A DNA stretch of 64,000 nucleotides from Neckera pumila (lineage: Eukaryota > Streptophyta > Bryopsida > Hypnales > Neckeraceae). Location of the stretch: assembly GCA_963969595.1 (NCBI GenBank), contig OZ018408.1, positions 8,491,823 to 8,555,822 on the forward strand, written 5' to 3'. The stretch's first letter is position 1. Every line of letters begins with the position of its first letter. This document shows positions 12,067 to 23,524 of this stretch, one piece after another. The notes under the pieces were generated by a model. The model was not told the DNA's origin and ran no database searches. It worked only from the letters and a program-made list of their open reading frames with translations. Both the position numbers and the translations under genes were made by a program.

Positions 12067-12462
12067 TATGCAAATTTGTAATATAGATTTCACCTCTAGA
12101 ACTTCATTAGCAATTCCCGTAGCTCCTGCAAGCTCCTGTACACAAACATTGCAGATATGTCTTGTTAGTCACTTGAAAAAATTTGAAGTATATAAGCAAA
12201 TTATATGACCAAGGCTACACCGTGTTGAATTTCATACCTAATTGGTGTATTCTCTCCTTATTCCTTAATCATTTCTCAACTACATGCTATTTATAATGAG
12301 TTCTCTTTCAGAAAACAAAGAATCCTCCTCCCCAAGACAAGACACTTTGAAAAAGTATTATTGCACCTCAACAAATGCTTGACCTAAGGCAATAGGTACT
12401 TGTATTGCTGCACCTCACCAAATTTTCAAACAAATTCTATAGTTATAAAATAAATCTATATA

Positions 12463-12612
12463 CACAGCACTCCTATGAATTCAAACACACAACACTCCTG
12501 TGAATTTAGACACACAACACTCCTATGAATTTATACACACAACACTCCTGTGAATTTAGACACACATCTCTCTTGTGAATTTAGACACACAGCACTCCTA
12601 TGAATTTCAAAA
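12463..12612. repeat. 25-bp tandem repeat, about six copies
   Basis: The unit is close to cacaacactcctgtgaattt plus five bases and repeats six times with few changes. A diverged seventh copy (gctctcctgtgaattttc) follows near 12625. Confidence 0.9.
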
Positions 12613-12887
12613 CAGTATCCAAACAGCTCTCCTGTGAATTTTCTTAATACTACCCAACAGCAACTCATCTATTCATATACTTGGTTGGATTGGTAGCAAG
12701 TAGACTAAGCATGACTTAGCTAAACGGCTATGGCATAGATACTTTGAATGGAAATGGGGTTATTCCATCACTTTATAGAGCTCCTAAACCTCCCACTACA
12801 AATGATTGCATAAGAAATTCACGGATAGTAATAACATTTATTCTCAACGCAAAACCTCAACACCTTGCCTCTTGAACCCAAAGTAAT

Positions 12888-13050
12888 CACTAGAAGAAAC
12901 CCACGTTGGTCTAAACAAAAAATATGGGCTGAAATTTGTTGAGAACCATATTTCCAACGCTGGAATCCCGGAATTTTGCTTTAGAAACATTGTTCTCAAC
13001 AAATTTCAACCCATATTTTTTGTTTAGACCAATGCGGGTTTCTTCTAGTG
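12888..13050. mobile_element. CACTA-type MITE with AAT target duplication
   Basis: The element starts CACTAGAAGAAACCCACG and ends with the inverted complement. The arms are nearly identical for about 59 bp and enclose a short loop. The trinucleotide AAT lies immediately on each side (12885-12887 and 13051-13053), matching the 3-bp duplication made by CACTA (En/Spm) transposases. It is too short to encode anything and must be mobilised in trans. Confidence 0.88.
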
Positions 13051-13560
13051 AATCTTGCCAGAGTCCTATACGGATTCTCCCAAAAAACACAATCCTATAT
13101 AATGGTTAAAATGCTTTAAGTGACGCAAATTGTATCTTCTATGTTAATTCTACGCAAAACAAACCTAGGCAGTCATATTTAGCTGGACCATAGCCTGCCA
13201 AAACTCCTTTCTCCACCTATACACTGTCCCGCCAATTCGTTTTCCAACTACAACAAACAACAAACGCTGAATGCAGAGCATGGACATGGTTGTCACCGTC
13301 ACGACACGTCTGGACGGATGTGATTCTGACAAAACGTCAGGATCCAGCCCCAACGTCCGCGGGTAGCCAATTTTTTTTGTGTGGATGGTTTGTCCGTCCT
13401 ATCGACAATCAATTCGTCCAAAAAAAGAATTTTTTTTTTTTTTTGATCCCGACGCAATCCCAATGCGTCTTTACAGGTCTAGACCATCGCCGACGGACAT
13501 CCCGACTTGAAAAGCCAATGTCATGTCAAGATGGACAACCCTGAGCAAGATGGACAACAA

Positions 13561-13809
13561 CTAACAAATAAATTCATCATCAAAATCATCTAAGAGTCTA
13601 AGAGATACATGCATAAGCTGTTGTACAACCGCTTCTGCATCATAGAGATGTTTTCCTTCACTGATCTCCGAATCCTGCTTACCGACACTCCACTTGAATA
13701 TCTCAGCAGCGCAAATGTCTAGTTCACTCAAACACCAGGTGAGTGACATCCTCCGCAAATCAGTGACAGCAGTCTTTGAGTTAGTAAGATCGGCTATGAG
13801 GCATAGAAC
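13561..13809 (-). pseudogene. Unrecognised gene fragment, part 1
   Basis: On the minus strand an exon-like open stretch begins after a ccgcag acceptor at 13809 (VLCLIADLTNSKTAVTDLRR) and runs to a stop at 13561, ending QQLMHVSLRLLDDFDDEF. A usable donor (G|gtaagc) lies at 13683. It is separated by a CACTA element from more minus-strand coding-like sequence at 15195-16400, so both may be parts of one disrupted gene. A similar end (QQLVQVSIRFLDD) is readable at about 58370-58430 on the same strand. The family is unknown to me. Confidence 0.35.
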
Positions 13810-14042
13810 CTGCGGCTCTAGCCTCTATGCATTCGTCATCCGGGGATTTGGTAGTAGAAAATCATCCTGCAAAGTCATCCTCCCTCTTCCGCTTGCAAAA
13901 TTCACAAAATACGCACTAGAGAGACTCTTCTGCTCGCAAAATTTACAAAACCCCAATGCACTAGAGAGAAGCCACCGTATCACCCGGAGACAACCAATTT
14001 AGGAATTCCGGTTGGATTTCAATTTTTCATCCATTTTATAAT

Positions 14043-15153
14043 CACTATAAGAAACTGGTGTTTTTTGTGGTGTCTAGAAAAACATGGCCTGGCATTCATT
14101 TTGACGCCAGACCATGTCAATGTAGATGTCACCTAAAATCTATTATGCTGGACGTGAAAAAACATGCCAAAATTTCAGAAAACATGCAATTTTTTACCTC
14201 GTTTTTTTTTACATTCCATGAGACATGGCCTTCTAAGCTTCCTTGGATATGCCATTTGGCTGCCACATCATGTCCATGTGGGTGGATAGTGCCATGTAAG
14301 AATTTTTTCATCCAAACCATTTTTTTTATCTATTTGTTTTTCTCATCCAATCTATTTTTTTCATTTGTCCATTTTTTTCATCCAGCCCATTTTTACATCC
14401 AATCTATTTTTCATCCAACCTATTTTTCATCCAGCCATTTTTTTCATCCAGTTCGTTTTTTCAAAAAATAATTAGTTAACATAAATTAAAAAATAAAATT
14501 AAACAACAACAAAAATGTAGAATTCACTAAGAATTTAGAAAAACTTACCATTTACCATCAAGTTTATTTTGATGGCAAAATTACATGAAAATGAACATTT
14601 TAAGGGTTATATTTGTATCCATTCTTTGTCCATGGTGAGACAAACAATATGGAATTATTAGCCTACATTGTCTCCAATGTCCAGTCCAATGTCCAGCTCG
14701 TTGTTTCAGACATCCAACCCGACGTCCATCCATCATTTCTTTTTTTTCCAAAATATGCCATGTGGTTGTCCTTTTCAAAAAATTTGTCCATATTCTTTGT
14801 CCATGGTGAGACAAACGATATGGGACAATTAACCTACGTTATTTCAAATGTCTAGCCCGATGTCCATCCATCCATTTCTTTTTTTTTTCCAAAATTTGCC
14901 ACGTGGCTATCCTTCTCTAAATCTACTTGCTAACGTGGCAGTTTATGTTGTATGCGACATTTTATAAAAACATGGCCAAGTTGCAGTCAATATCGTCACA
15001 AACATAGTCGTCCACAATGACATGGTCGCGTTTTCTGCAAAACATGTACACATTTTCTGCAAAACATATACAAGTTTTCTAGAACATTTGATGTTTGAAA
15101 AAAGACAATGCATTTTTTGCTAATGCATCCAAAAACGTGCTTTTCTTATAGTG
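14043..15153. mobile_element. Non-autonomous CACTA element, 1.1 kb
   Basis: The left end is CACTATAAGAAA and the right end TTTTCTTATAGTG. AAT flanks both sides (14040-14042 and 15154-15156), giving the 3-bp duplication of CACTA transposons. The interior contains subterminal repeats (aacatgg, gcaaaacatgt), an imperfect 'ttttcatccaatctat' array at 14330-14460 and a duplicated block with 'ctttgtccatggtgagacaa' near 14624 and 14801. No transposase is present. It interrupts the minus-strand pseudogene on either side. Confidence 0.88.
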
Positions 15154-15194
15154 AATTCTTCATCCTAGCGCAATGTGCACACTCCAGGGTCACT

Positions 15195-16400
15195 TCAACC
15201 TAAGGAACTTCCTCCGCTCCTTAGCAGACCAGTTGAAAAACACATCTCGCAAGTTGATTCCCCATTGAGGAGCTGACACAACGCATGAAACGCCAATCCC
15301 ACAGTGTCCATGTTCCATTCAGAAGACCAAATCGCCAAGGAGAAGTTATTCCACCTTGGAATTGTAAACTGTGGTTCCGCATTTGAAAGCTCCAAAGCAA
15401 TTATCCACCACTTCTCATTTCCACACATAGTCAACAAATAAAACACGACTTGCAATTGACATGTGAATTCAGACAGCAATGCAAAATGCTACACTTTTGA
15501 AAATCCGTTGTCGCATGCTCACTTTGTACTCTTCCACCTCCAATTTTTGGACTACTTCTAGGATCACATTGTACCGACCCAATCTCTCCTTTGCACAAGG
15601 TAACAGAGTCTCCACAAGAAAACCACATTGCATATTGAAAACCTCAAATTTACGCAGCTGCAAAATCTCCAGGACTTGTGTTTCACATCCTTCCCACGAC
15701 GCAGTCAGCGACTCTACTATGACATCAAAACTTGTTTTTGAGAAATCCAAAGGCATCTCTGCATCCACAAAATCAATCCTTGCTTGCACCATCGCCAGCT
15801 GATCCTCCAGTTTGTTGACTCCACCAAGTTTGTCCAAGTAGTCCAAAATCTCCTCCAACCCACGAGAATAATCCTCCTATTCCAGCACAGGCTTCAGAAT
15901 GTCGCGCTCCTTCTATGTGAGCTGCCCCTCAGGCTCTCGCTTATTTGCTTCCACCATTCCATCTAAAGCCCCCTGATATTCTTCAATCCATTTCTGCACG
16001 ATGCAAAGACGGAGTTGATGCACATTCTCTTTAACACCTTTAAGCCGTTGGTTGTTTAAGACCACAAGATCTTCTAAGTAGTCTTTGAGCATTTGTACTG
16101 TGACGCCATGGTGGTAGAAAGCGAGAAGGCCTGAGCCCCTACCTGTAAGGTTGTCACCAAATCCTAAAGCGGGGGGTGATGATGCTAAAGCTGATTGCTC
16201 CTCCTTTGCTCCAGGCGTAGAAGAAACGGCAGGAGGACTCTGCAGTTCATCCAAATCATTTCTTAATTTGCTTTCTCCTGACTCCCTTGGCTGCCTTAGA
16301 CAATTCAAATTCCTTGGACTCCTTGGACTCTCAAAGTTTTTTGGACTCCCTGGCTTCCAAAGTTTTGGGACTCCTTGGGACCCCCCCAAAAAATTTTGGA
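15195..16400 (-). pseudogene. Unrecognised broken gene, part 2
   Basis: A minus-strand frame runs from 16389 to 15469 with two in-frame TAG stops (near 15911 and 15878). Across the stops it reads QLT*KERDILKPVLE*EDYS, so the frame is conserved. The N-terminal third is Ser/Pro-rich low-complexity sequence; the rest is helical-looking (KDYLEDLVVLNNQRLKGVKE, EEILDYLDKLGGVNKLEDQL). A frameshift near 15480 leads into a further open stretch of about 90 codons ending at 15195 (NEKWWIIALELSNAEPQFTI). I recognise no domain. It is probably a dead gene or transposon open frame, now separated from 13561-13809 by a CACTA insertion. Confidence 0.4.
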
Positions 16401-16731
16401 CTCCCTGGCCCTAGAAGTTTTTGAACTGCAACTGGCTCCCACTACGGCCCGATACCAATCCAATGCCCGCCTACTTCCCCCAAAATACCCGCCTTTGTCC
16501 CGCCTTTGCCCTGCCCTTGCTGGCCGCTCGACTTGGTTGGCTCGGATTTTTGTTGGACTTACTAGCTCGGATTTTTGGACTTGGCTACCGACTAGCCTCT
16601 AAATTAACTAGGAACTTAGCCTAAGCGGGAATCCATTTTTTGGAATCGTGGACATTTGGAAACTAACGGAATTATTTTCACGTGGATATTTAGAAACTAA
16701 GGTAGGCAGAAAGCTTAGGATTTTGTAAAAA

Positions 16732-16975
16732 ATGCCAAACTTTTCTAACTTACATAGTCAAAGCTTTGCCGTCACGAAGATATTCGTAAAAAAATGCCAA
16801 ACTTTCCCAATTCTATGTTCAAAGCTGTGCCATGAGGAGAGAAAATAACAAAAGTGCGGGACTTTCTAGGACCTAGGGTCAAAGCTTTGCCGTGAGGAGG
16901 GAGAATACCAAAAGTGAGAAACTCCTAGGACTTAGGGCCAAGGCTTTGTCGTCCTAGGGGAAATCCATGCAACAC
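16732..16975. repeat. 60-bp tandem repeat, four copies
   Basis: The motif 'tcaaagctttgccgt' recurs with exact 60-bp spacing (near 16758, 16819, 16879, 16939), each copy followed by a purine-rich stretch. A diverged fifth copy is near 17029. The array lies between the broken gene and a GC-richer non-coding region. Confidence 0.85.
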
Positions 16976-17079
16976 TAGAGACTTTAGAAAAGGGAAAAAA
17001 AAGACACGTATAAAGTGAACACCTTGCAAAGTCAAAGCTCCGCCGTCCCAGAGGGAGGTCCACCCGACAAGGGAAACAT

Positions 17080-18935
17080 TAGGAGAAGGCAAAAAGAAAT
17101 GTACTTAAAAGGGAACATACAAGTTAGGACAACAGGGTAACGCAAAAGATTTACACTCTAAAGGTCCCTCCAAAGCGGCATCACCAAGGTACGGTAGAGA
17201 TAGCTTTAGAATTAGTACAAGACACCAAAAAGACTCTCAAGACACGTATGTTAGCTCACAAGAATGCAAAAAAGTACACAAAAGAGTACGCAAAGAGTAC
17301 ATAAAGCTGGATGGAAGGACCCTCAAGGACCTTCAAAGCTTGAAATACAACAACAATGGAGCCAAAAGTGCTCCAAAAACACCGTAGAGGTTTTTGGCTT
17401 CAAACGCCAAAATATCCAAAGTAACTTGGACCCATGGATCCAAAACAAGTATGGAGGTGATTTAAGAGAAGGAAATGGGGCCCTTATATAGGTTTCCAAG
17501 ATTCCCCCCCCCTCCCCTAAATTCCTACTAGTAACCTTATCGACTTGGATTTTCATCCTCATCCTCCAAGATTTTCATCATAATCCTAAATTTTAACTTT
17601 TTACCATCTATGCTAGACCAACCTCCTAACTTTTGGAGATCAGCTTCAAATATTGAATGGATTATGCCGTTGACTCCAGAACGCCGCTTTTGGTCGAGAA
17701 ACCCTTTCCCCCCCATGCCAGGACCAAAAACCCATTGTAGGCTAGTTTAGATTAAAATACCAATCATGGTAAATTTCCAAATCTTGGGGGTTTTTTATTT
17801 TGAAAAAAGTAACTAGCCTGGGGTCTCCAGTAGCTGCAAGGGAGTAGGAAAAGACTCTTTATTGACGTTGTTTTGCCGTCGTGTGCCTCCGGAATGGTGG
17901 TCAACGTCGTGGGGATCTCGCCACGTGATTAATTCCAGAGGAATTTTTCTATTTTGGGTACTTGCCGCTATCGGAATGCCGCGAAACTTATTGGAGCAAA
18001 TTATTAGCATAAAATAAGCTATCCTGATTTTTAGTGAGATTTTACTACAACTTGGATAATTTACAAGAAATTCCCGTTGGAGGTTAAAATGGTTGACCGT
18101 CCGGAAAAGGTTCTTCTGCAAGTTGGAAGATGCCGGGAATTTTCACGGGACCTCTTAAAGAGACTCACAAAAGATGTGTAAGTGTGTTTCTATACCTGAC
18201 ACAATTGGTTAGTGGAAATCCAAATTGGCCGTCTCCTCGAATTATCGATGGCACAGGAATCTTTTGCAAATGAAGGAATCTTGGCAAATTGATTTTGCCG
18301 GTGGACTTCTGGCATGAAATGCATCCTAGAACATCATCCTCGGGCTGTAGATTCCTCTACGGTCCTGTCTTGAGTTTAGTGTCTCTTGCATGCTAACAAT
18401 CGGGGTTTTTGGAAATTGTCGATCTAGTGAAGAATTCAAAACCTAACTCTATGACCCAACTTATGGCCTTGCTGTGAATCTCTAGGACCTATTTAGCCAT
18501 GCATTGCCACCTTCCGGTGTGATTTAGCCCTTTGGGGCTATTTGACTTAACCCTAACAAATCTCGCTATTTTGTGATTTACACTCTATTTTTAGGCAGGG
18601 TTTGGAAAAATATTAGATATAAAAACAAAACTAGACCAAATAGTATAATGGGCATGGTACACTCCTATTTTATTTGCACACTCTTTTTATGGCTTTTTGT
18701 ATAATTTTATCTATTTTAAATTGCAAATTTCAAAAAAATGAAATCCACAAGTCCCAAGTGACAAATTGGGAGTTCACAATTATTTGCGGTGCCAAAGGTA
18801 ATGGATAGCCCCGAGGAACTCTGGGACGTGCATCTAGCTTGGGCTGAGGAACTTGGGGCTCTCACCCCTTTTTTTTTTTCCTTTCCTAAAAAGTTGGATT
18901 AGAAGTTCTATTAGGCTAAGGGTTAGACTAGGGGG
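17080..18935. other. Unassigned region, moderately GC-rich
   Basis: Short open frames occur on both strands (for example 17264-17491 forward and 17813-18121 reverse), but none shows splice-site support or a recognisable domain. It could be the untranslated part of a degraded retroelement. I cannot identify long terminal repeats. Confidence 0.35.
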
Positions 18936-18940
18936 TTAGG

Positions 18941-19656
18941 GGTAATTGCAAGAAACACTTCACATTTTTGGCTCAAAACGCAATTTTTGGCCATAGGATT
19001 GGCAATACTATGTAGTACTATATTTCCGCAGCGCCCCTGAAGATCTCAACCATCGATTCAATACTATGCAGTACTATACAATACTATAGACTACTGCAAA
19101 GTACTACAAAAGCCATTGGGAGCAAAAAATAGCAGAAAAGGGTCTGTGCACCTTTTTATTTTTCATAATTCAAAAAAATTCAAAAAATAAAAACAAAAAA
19201 GTCTATTTTGCTAGAAAAGATTGCACTCTTATTGCACCAAAAAACTAATGTAGGAAAATTTTTCCCTCTTCATAACCTTTGCGCAAAAGAAGGTCACTTT
19301 GATCCCATGTGGACAACTGACATCTTACTATTTTCATAAAAATTCATCATTAATCCTTGCAATGTTAGTAGACCTCCAACATGTCCAATTTGTGGCTTCA
19401 AATTTGCATTTTTGGATCCAAAATAGGACTAAAAACCCCCAAAATGGCTAAAATAGACACCCAATTGGGAGCAATTCAAAAATAGTAAACTCATTTTTAA
19501 AAAATTAAAAAAATTACTCAATGTCTGCAACTACTATATGTACTTTTCCTCTAAATTTCATGCCAAATAGACAAATAGTGCAAAAGTTATGAGCAAAAAA
19601 CCACCCGTCCGAGGGCAAGGGGACAAAAAGTAGGATAAATGTTTTTTGCAATCACC
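18941..19656. mobile_element. Inverted-repeat element, ATTGCAAG family, copy 1
   Basis: The left end GGTAATTGCAAGAAACA is matched by an inverted right end (GTTTTTTGCAATCACC, 19641-19656), about 716 bp apart. A second element of nearly the same length with the same ends lies at 35026-35748. Both are non-coding with similarly phrased interiors. Confidence 0.65.
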
Positions 19657-20439
19657 CTTAGAGTCTAAAAGAAAGAAGGAAAGGGAAGAGGGAAAAATAG
19701 AGCAACACCTTCATAGCTGCACACAAGAAAATTCTAACCCTCACCAACAAAAATACAACTACAAACAATGGAGGGAGATTAGAAGAAAAAGAATGAAGTA
19801 GGAGAAGAAAGGAGAGAGACAATAAATAATACCCTAACTATAGGATTAGGTAGACTTAGAAGGAAAATCTAGGGAATTCCTTACGACCATTAGGAGAAGG
19901 GTTAGCATGACGATAAGGGGAGTTGTGTAAGAAGGTAGGAGGCACTATTAAATTCTCTCGGAATTTGGAATCATAGTGTAAGACCCCCATCAATACTTTA
20001 GGTGGAATGGTACTAGTGTAGAAGAGGGGAGGAGAAAGAAAAGGAAGAAAGAAGGAAAAAATGGAAGTTAGAACGCAAGGGTGTAATATTTTCTAAAATA
20101 AGCAGTGAGCTTAGAAAAAAGAAGAAATAACCAAGGAAATACCATGGAACACGAGAATACATACGTGAATGTGGACAAGGTCATTTCTAACATTGGCAGT
20201 GGCAAAGTAAGTTATTGAACAAATCTTTGGTGTTTTTTTTTCTAATTAACTTTTGATTTTCTTAATTAGTTTTTAATCCATGTTAGAGATTTATTAGTGA
20301 AAATTAAAAGTTTAGATTCAAAAGTTCATAGATTACTAGATTAGGAATAGAGATTTCTAAAAACATATTACGCTCAGGATTTGGCTTTAATTTAATCACG
20401 CTAAGTTAAATTGAGCGATAAGAGGTAGGACAAATGAAC

Positions 20440-21020
20440 ATTAGTAAACTCCATCCAAAAGGAACAACAAACAAAATGTAGAGTTAGATTTAGGAAGTAG
20501 AATTTAGAGTTCAAATTAGAGTCAAAGTTTAGAGGTAATCTTAGAAATTGAAAGCCTAGAGTTAATTTAGAAAGTTAAATCCAAGAGTTGAATTCTCAAG
20601 TCAAATCTTAGGGTAGTTTAGAAATAAAAGTTTAGAATTAATTTGGGAGTCAAAAATCAGAGTACAAATAGAAGATAAATGTCTGATATTAGAAGTAAAA
20701 TTAGGATTTAAAATTTAGAGTAAAATTTAGAGGTTAAAATTTAGAATTAGTTTTAGAAGTAAAAATTTAGAGTTAAATTAGAAGTTAAAAATTTAGAGTT
20801 AAATTAGAAGTTAAAAATTTAGAGTTAAATTAGAAGTTAAAAATTTAGAGTTAAATTAGAAGTTAAAAATTTAGAGTAAAACTTAGAAGTTAAAATTTAT
20901 AGTTAGTTTTAGAAGTAAAAATATAGAGTGAAATCTAGAAGTAGAAATCCAGAGTTAGAGGTTAAAATATAGAGTTAAACTTAAAGGTTAAATTTTAGAG
21001 TTAGTTTTAGAAGTAAAAAT
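20440..21020. repeat. 26-bp-based tandem array (tttagagttaaatt)
   Basis: Imperfect units around 'agaagttaaaaatttagag' repeat across about 580 bp, with four almost exact 26-bp copies at about 20770-20880. Similar units reappear at 22845-23000, suggesting that the 1.8 kb between them, including a TTAA element, was inserted into or beside a longer array. Confidence 0.85.
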
Positions 21021-21274
21021 CTGGAGTTAGATGTCTTAAATCCCAAAGAGATCACTTCTTGAAATTTAAGGTGTACACCTAAGTTAAGAGGATATTTGAT
21101 GTGGGGTCCTTTACCTTAATTATTGTAGTTAAGATGACCATAATTTTACATAAAAAGCTATGTGGGGCCTGTTTCTAATATCCTATGTTTTTTTGTAAAA
21201 TTCATTCATGCGGTTTTTTAAGTGGGGCTATCATATATATAAAGTTTAAATGCCCAATTGACCAAATGGTATTT

Positions 21275-22249
21275 TTAACCCCTGAAGACCAATTGTCCGT
21301 TGAATAAACAATTGAAAATCCAAATAGGATCTAAGAAGTCAATTTGGATTAGTTGTTTACAAATTTTGATACAAAGTGTGAACATGTATCCCTCTAGTGA
21401 GAATTTATTTTTTCCTAATTGAGTACCCAAAACAAAAGTTATGTTGCCTTGAACTTTTTTAGTAGCTAGAGCAATTGGGAATCTTTTGGGCACCTTTTGC
21501 AAAAATGCTCATCAATTTTTGAAATTTGGCTTGTATGTAACTAATACTACTACTTTTTGAAATTTGGCTTGTATGTAACTAATATGGAATACAATTATAA
21601 AAAAAAAATTAGTTCTCAAATATAAAATAAATTTTATTATCTATGTTGGGATGGCTTCAAGAATAAACATTTTCTTCTACTTCAAGCCCTAATGTCTTGC
21701 AATATGTGAAGTAAAAGTTTTTGAAAATTTGAAAATTTGCCCGCATATCATATTCCAAATTTGCCCAAATATCATATTCCAAATTTTGTCTCTAATTTTT
21801 GTTGTTTGGATTTCAAATAAAAATTTCTTCATTGCACAAGAAATCATCAAAAAATGACTAGTGTATTGCCAAAGCATTAAACCTCCTTACAATGCAGGTT
21901 GATTTTGAATAAGCTAGATTCTATATTTGCTTCTAAATTTTTTCATGAGTATGAAAAATCATACCTTGCCTAACATCATATACGTATGAATGGTCAAAAT
22001 CTTCATCTTTGTGTAGAGCAAAAATTTTACTCTAGGAAGGCTCGAAGTCTGCTAACCGTATTTTGCACAAAATTTTTTCTCACTTCAAACATTATAATCA
22101 TTCAATCCATGTGGTCAAATGGGCTGAATTTTTTTTACACATTACTTTGTTTGTTTAACAGATTTTTGTCTAGTTGAAACTCAAAAAAAAAATATTTTTT
22201 AGTTTGGACTTTTCTTCTTCCAAATCACCCTTCGGCCTTTAGGGGTTAA
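21275..22249. mobile_element. TTAA-flanked inverted-repeat element, 975 bp
   Basis: The left end reads TTAACCCCTGAAGACCAA and the right end GGCCTTTAGGGGTTAA. Both termini carry TTAA followed by CCCC(T)A/GAAG, as expected for a piggyBac-type insertion (TTAA target, ends beginning CCC). The interior is AT-rich with no transposase, and it differs from the interior of the copy at 23700-24643. Confidence 0.6.
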
Positions 22250-23500
22250 TAACAAGTTTACCATTGAGCACTTCAAAATCCCCATTGAAACTATTTCATG
22301 GACACTCTATTCAATATGAGCATGTTTAACATTTATGGCTTCAAGGAATAAAGTTAAGCAAACTATAAACTCTATTTTCATATTGTATAGTCATTCATTT
22401 GTTGAATCCATTAAAGTAATTAGATAAACCTTCCTATTTGTACAATGTGATAAGTTTTCCCCCACTTATGGTCAGTGCCTTACATTTACACTTAATTTTT
22501 TTGATATATACATTATTGATATCGTGGCACAGTTTTAGTCAACTACCCTTTATTGTAGATTTTCTTGACAATGTCCATTTTATCATCTACATGAAATTAA
22601 TTGTCCACATACATATTCATCATACTATGAAAATTTGCACAGCCTCTATTTGTTAAGGCTAATTTATTAATAAAAATTCCTACTACATGGTATTATTCTA
22701 TACTCTAATTTATATATAATAGAGTATGTAGCGTTTCATGGGCCCTATAGTAGTCTTACATATTATTTAAAATTTCTCTGTTTTGAATTAAATAAACCCT
22801 ATCTTTTAATTCATATAGTTTTCTAAAAATTGATAGTAATCTCTCTGGAAGTTAAATTAAGAGGTGAAATTTTAGAGTTAGTTTTAGGAGAAAAATCTAG
22901 AGTTAGAAGTCAAAACTTAGGATGAATTGAGTGATGAAAACATATAGTGAATTTTAGAACTAGAAACTTAGAATCAACTTTAGAGGTTAAAAACCCAAAA
23001 TTCTACCAATAATTAAATGGAAGAAGGTAGCCTTAGGGGCTCATGGAAGGGACATAAAGAATTCCATTTTGACCAGTTAGGATTGTTGAAAATGGCACCA
23101 ACTACCCTTGACATAGGATAGATAGTTAGGATGGTAAAATTTCACCATTAAATTACTGTGACACTTGATAATTGGCAGTGAGCTTGGAAGTCACATCACT
23201 TGCATCTCTAGGCATTTTTTTGGCCCATCCACAAAACTTAGGAAACATTAGCAAGCTCCATTGCTTGGAAGGCACAGTGGACCGTGCTCACAACACTCCT
23301 TAAATCAAAAGTAGATAAAAGCTAAAAACCTAGTTGTGTTTGCTTCATTACCAATAGTGGGTAATCAAGCACCCACACAATGCTTGGTCCATCATCCATG
23401 GAATAGTGAGAGCTACCTTCTATAGATACAAGGATATACCAAAAGAGGATATGCAACCGGAGCACCATGGTAATCTTAGGTTGAAGAAACCACAAACACA
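22250..23500. other. Spacer with an array remnant
   Basis: AT-rich sequence without convincing genes. The stretch 22845-23000 is made of the same 'ttagagttagttttag' units as the array at 20440-21020. Confidence 0.5.
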
Positions 23501-23524
23501 TACTGTACATGCAAAGGCCACACT

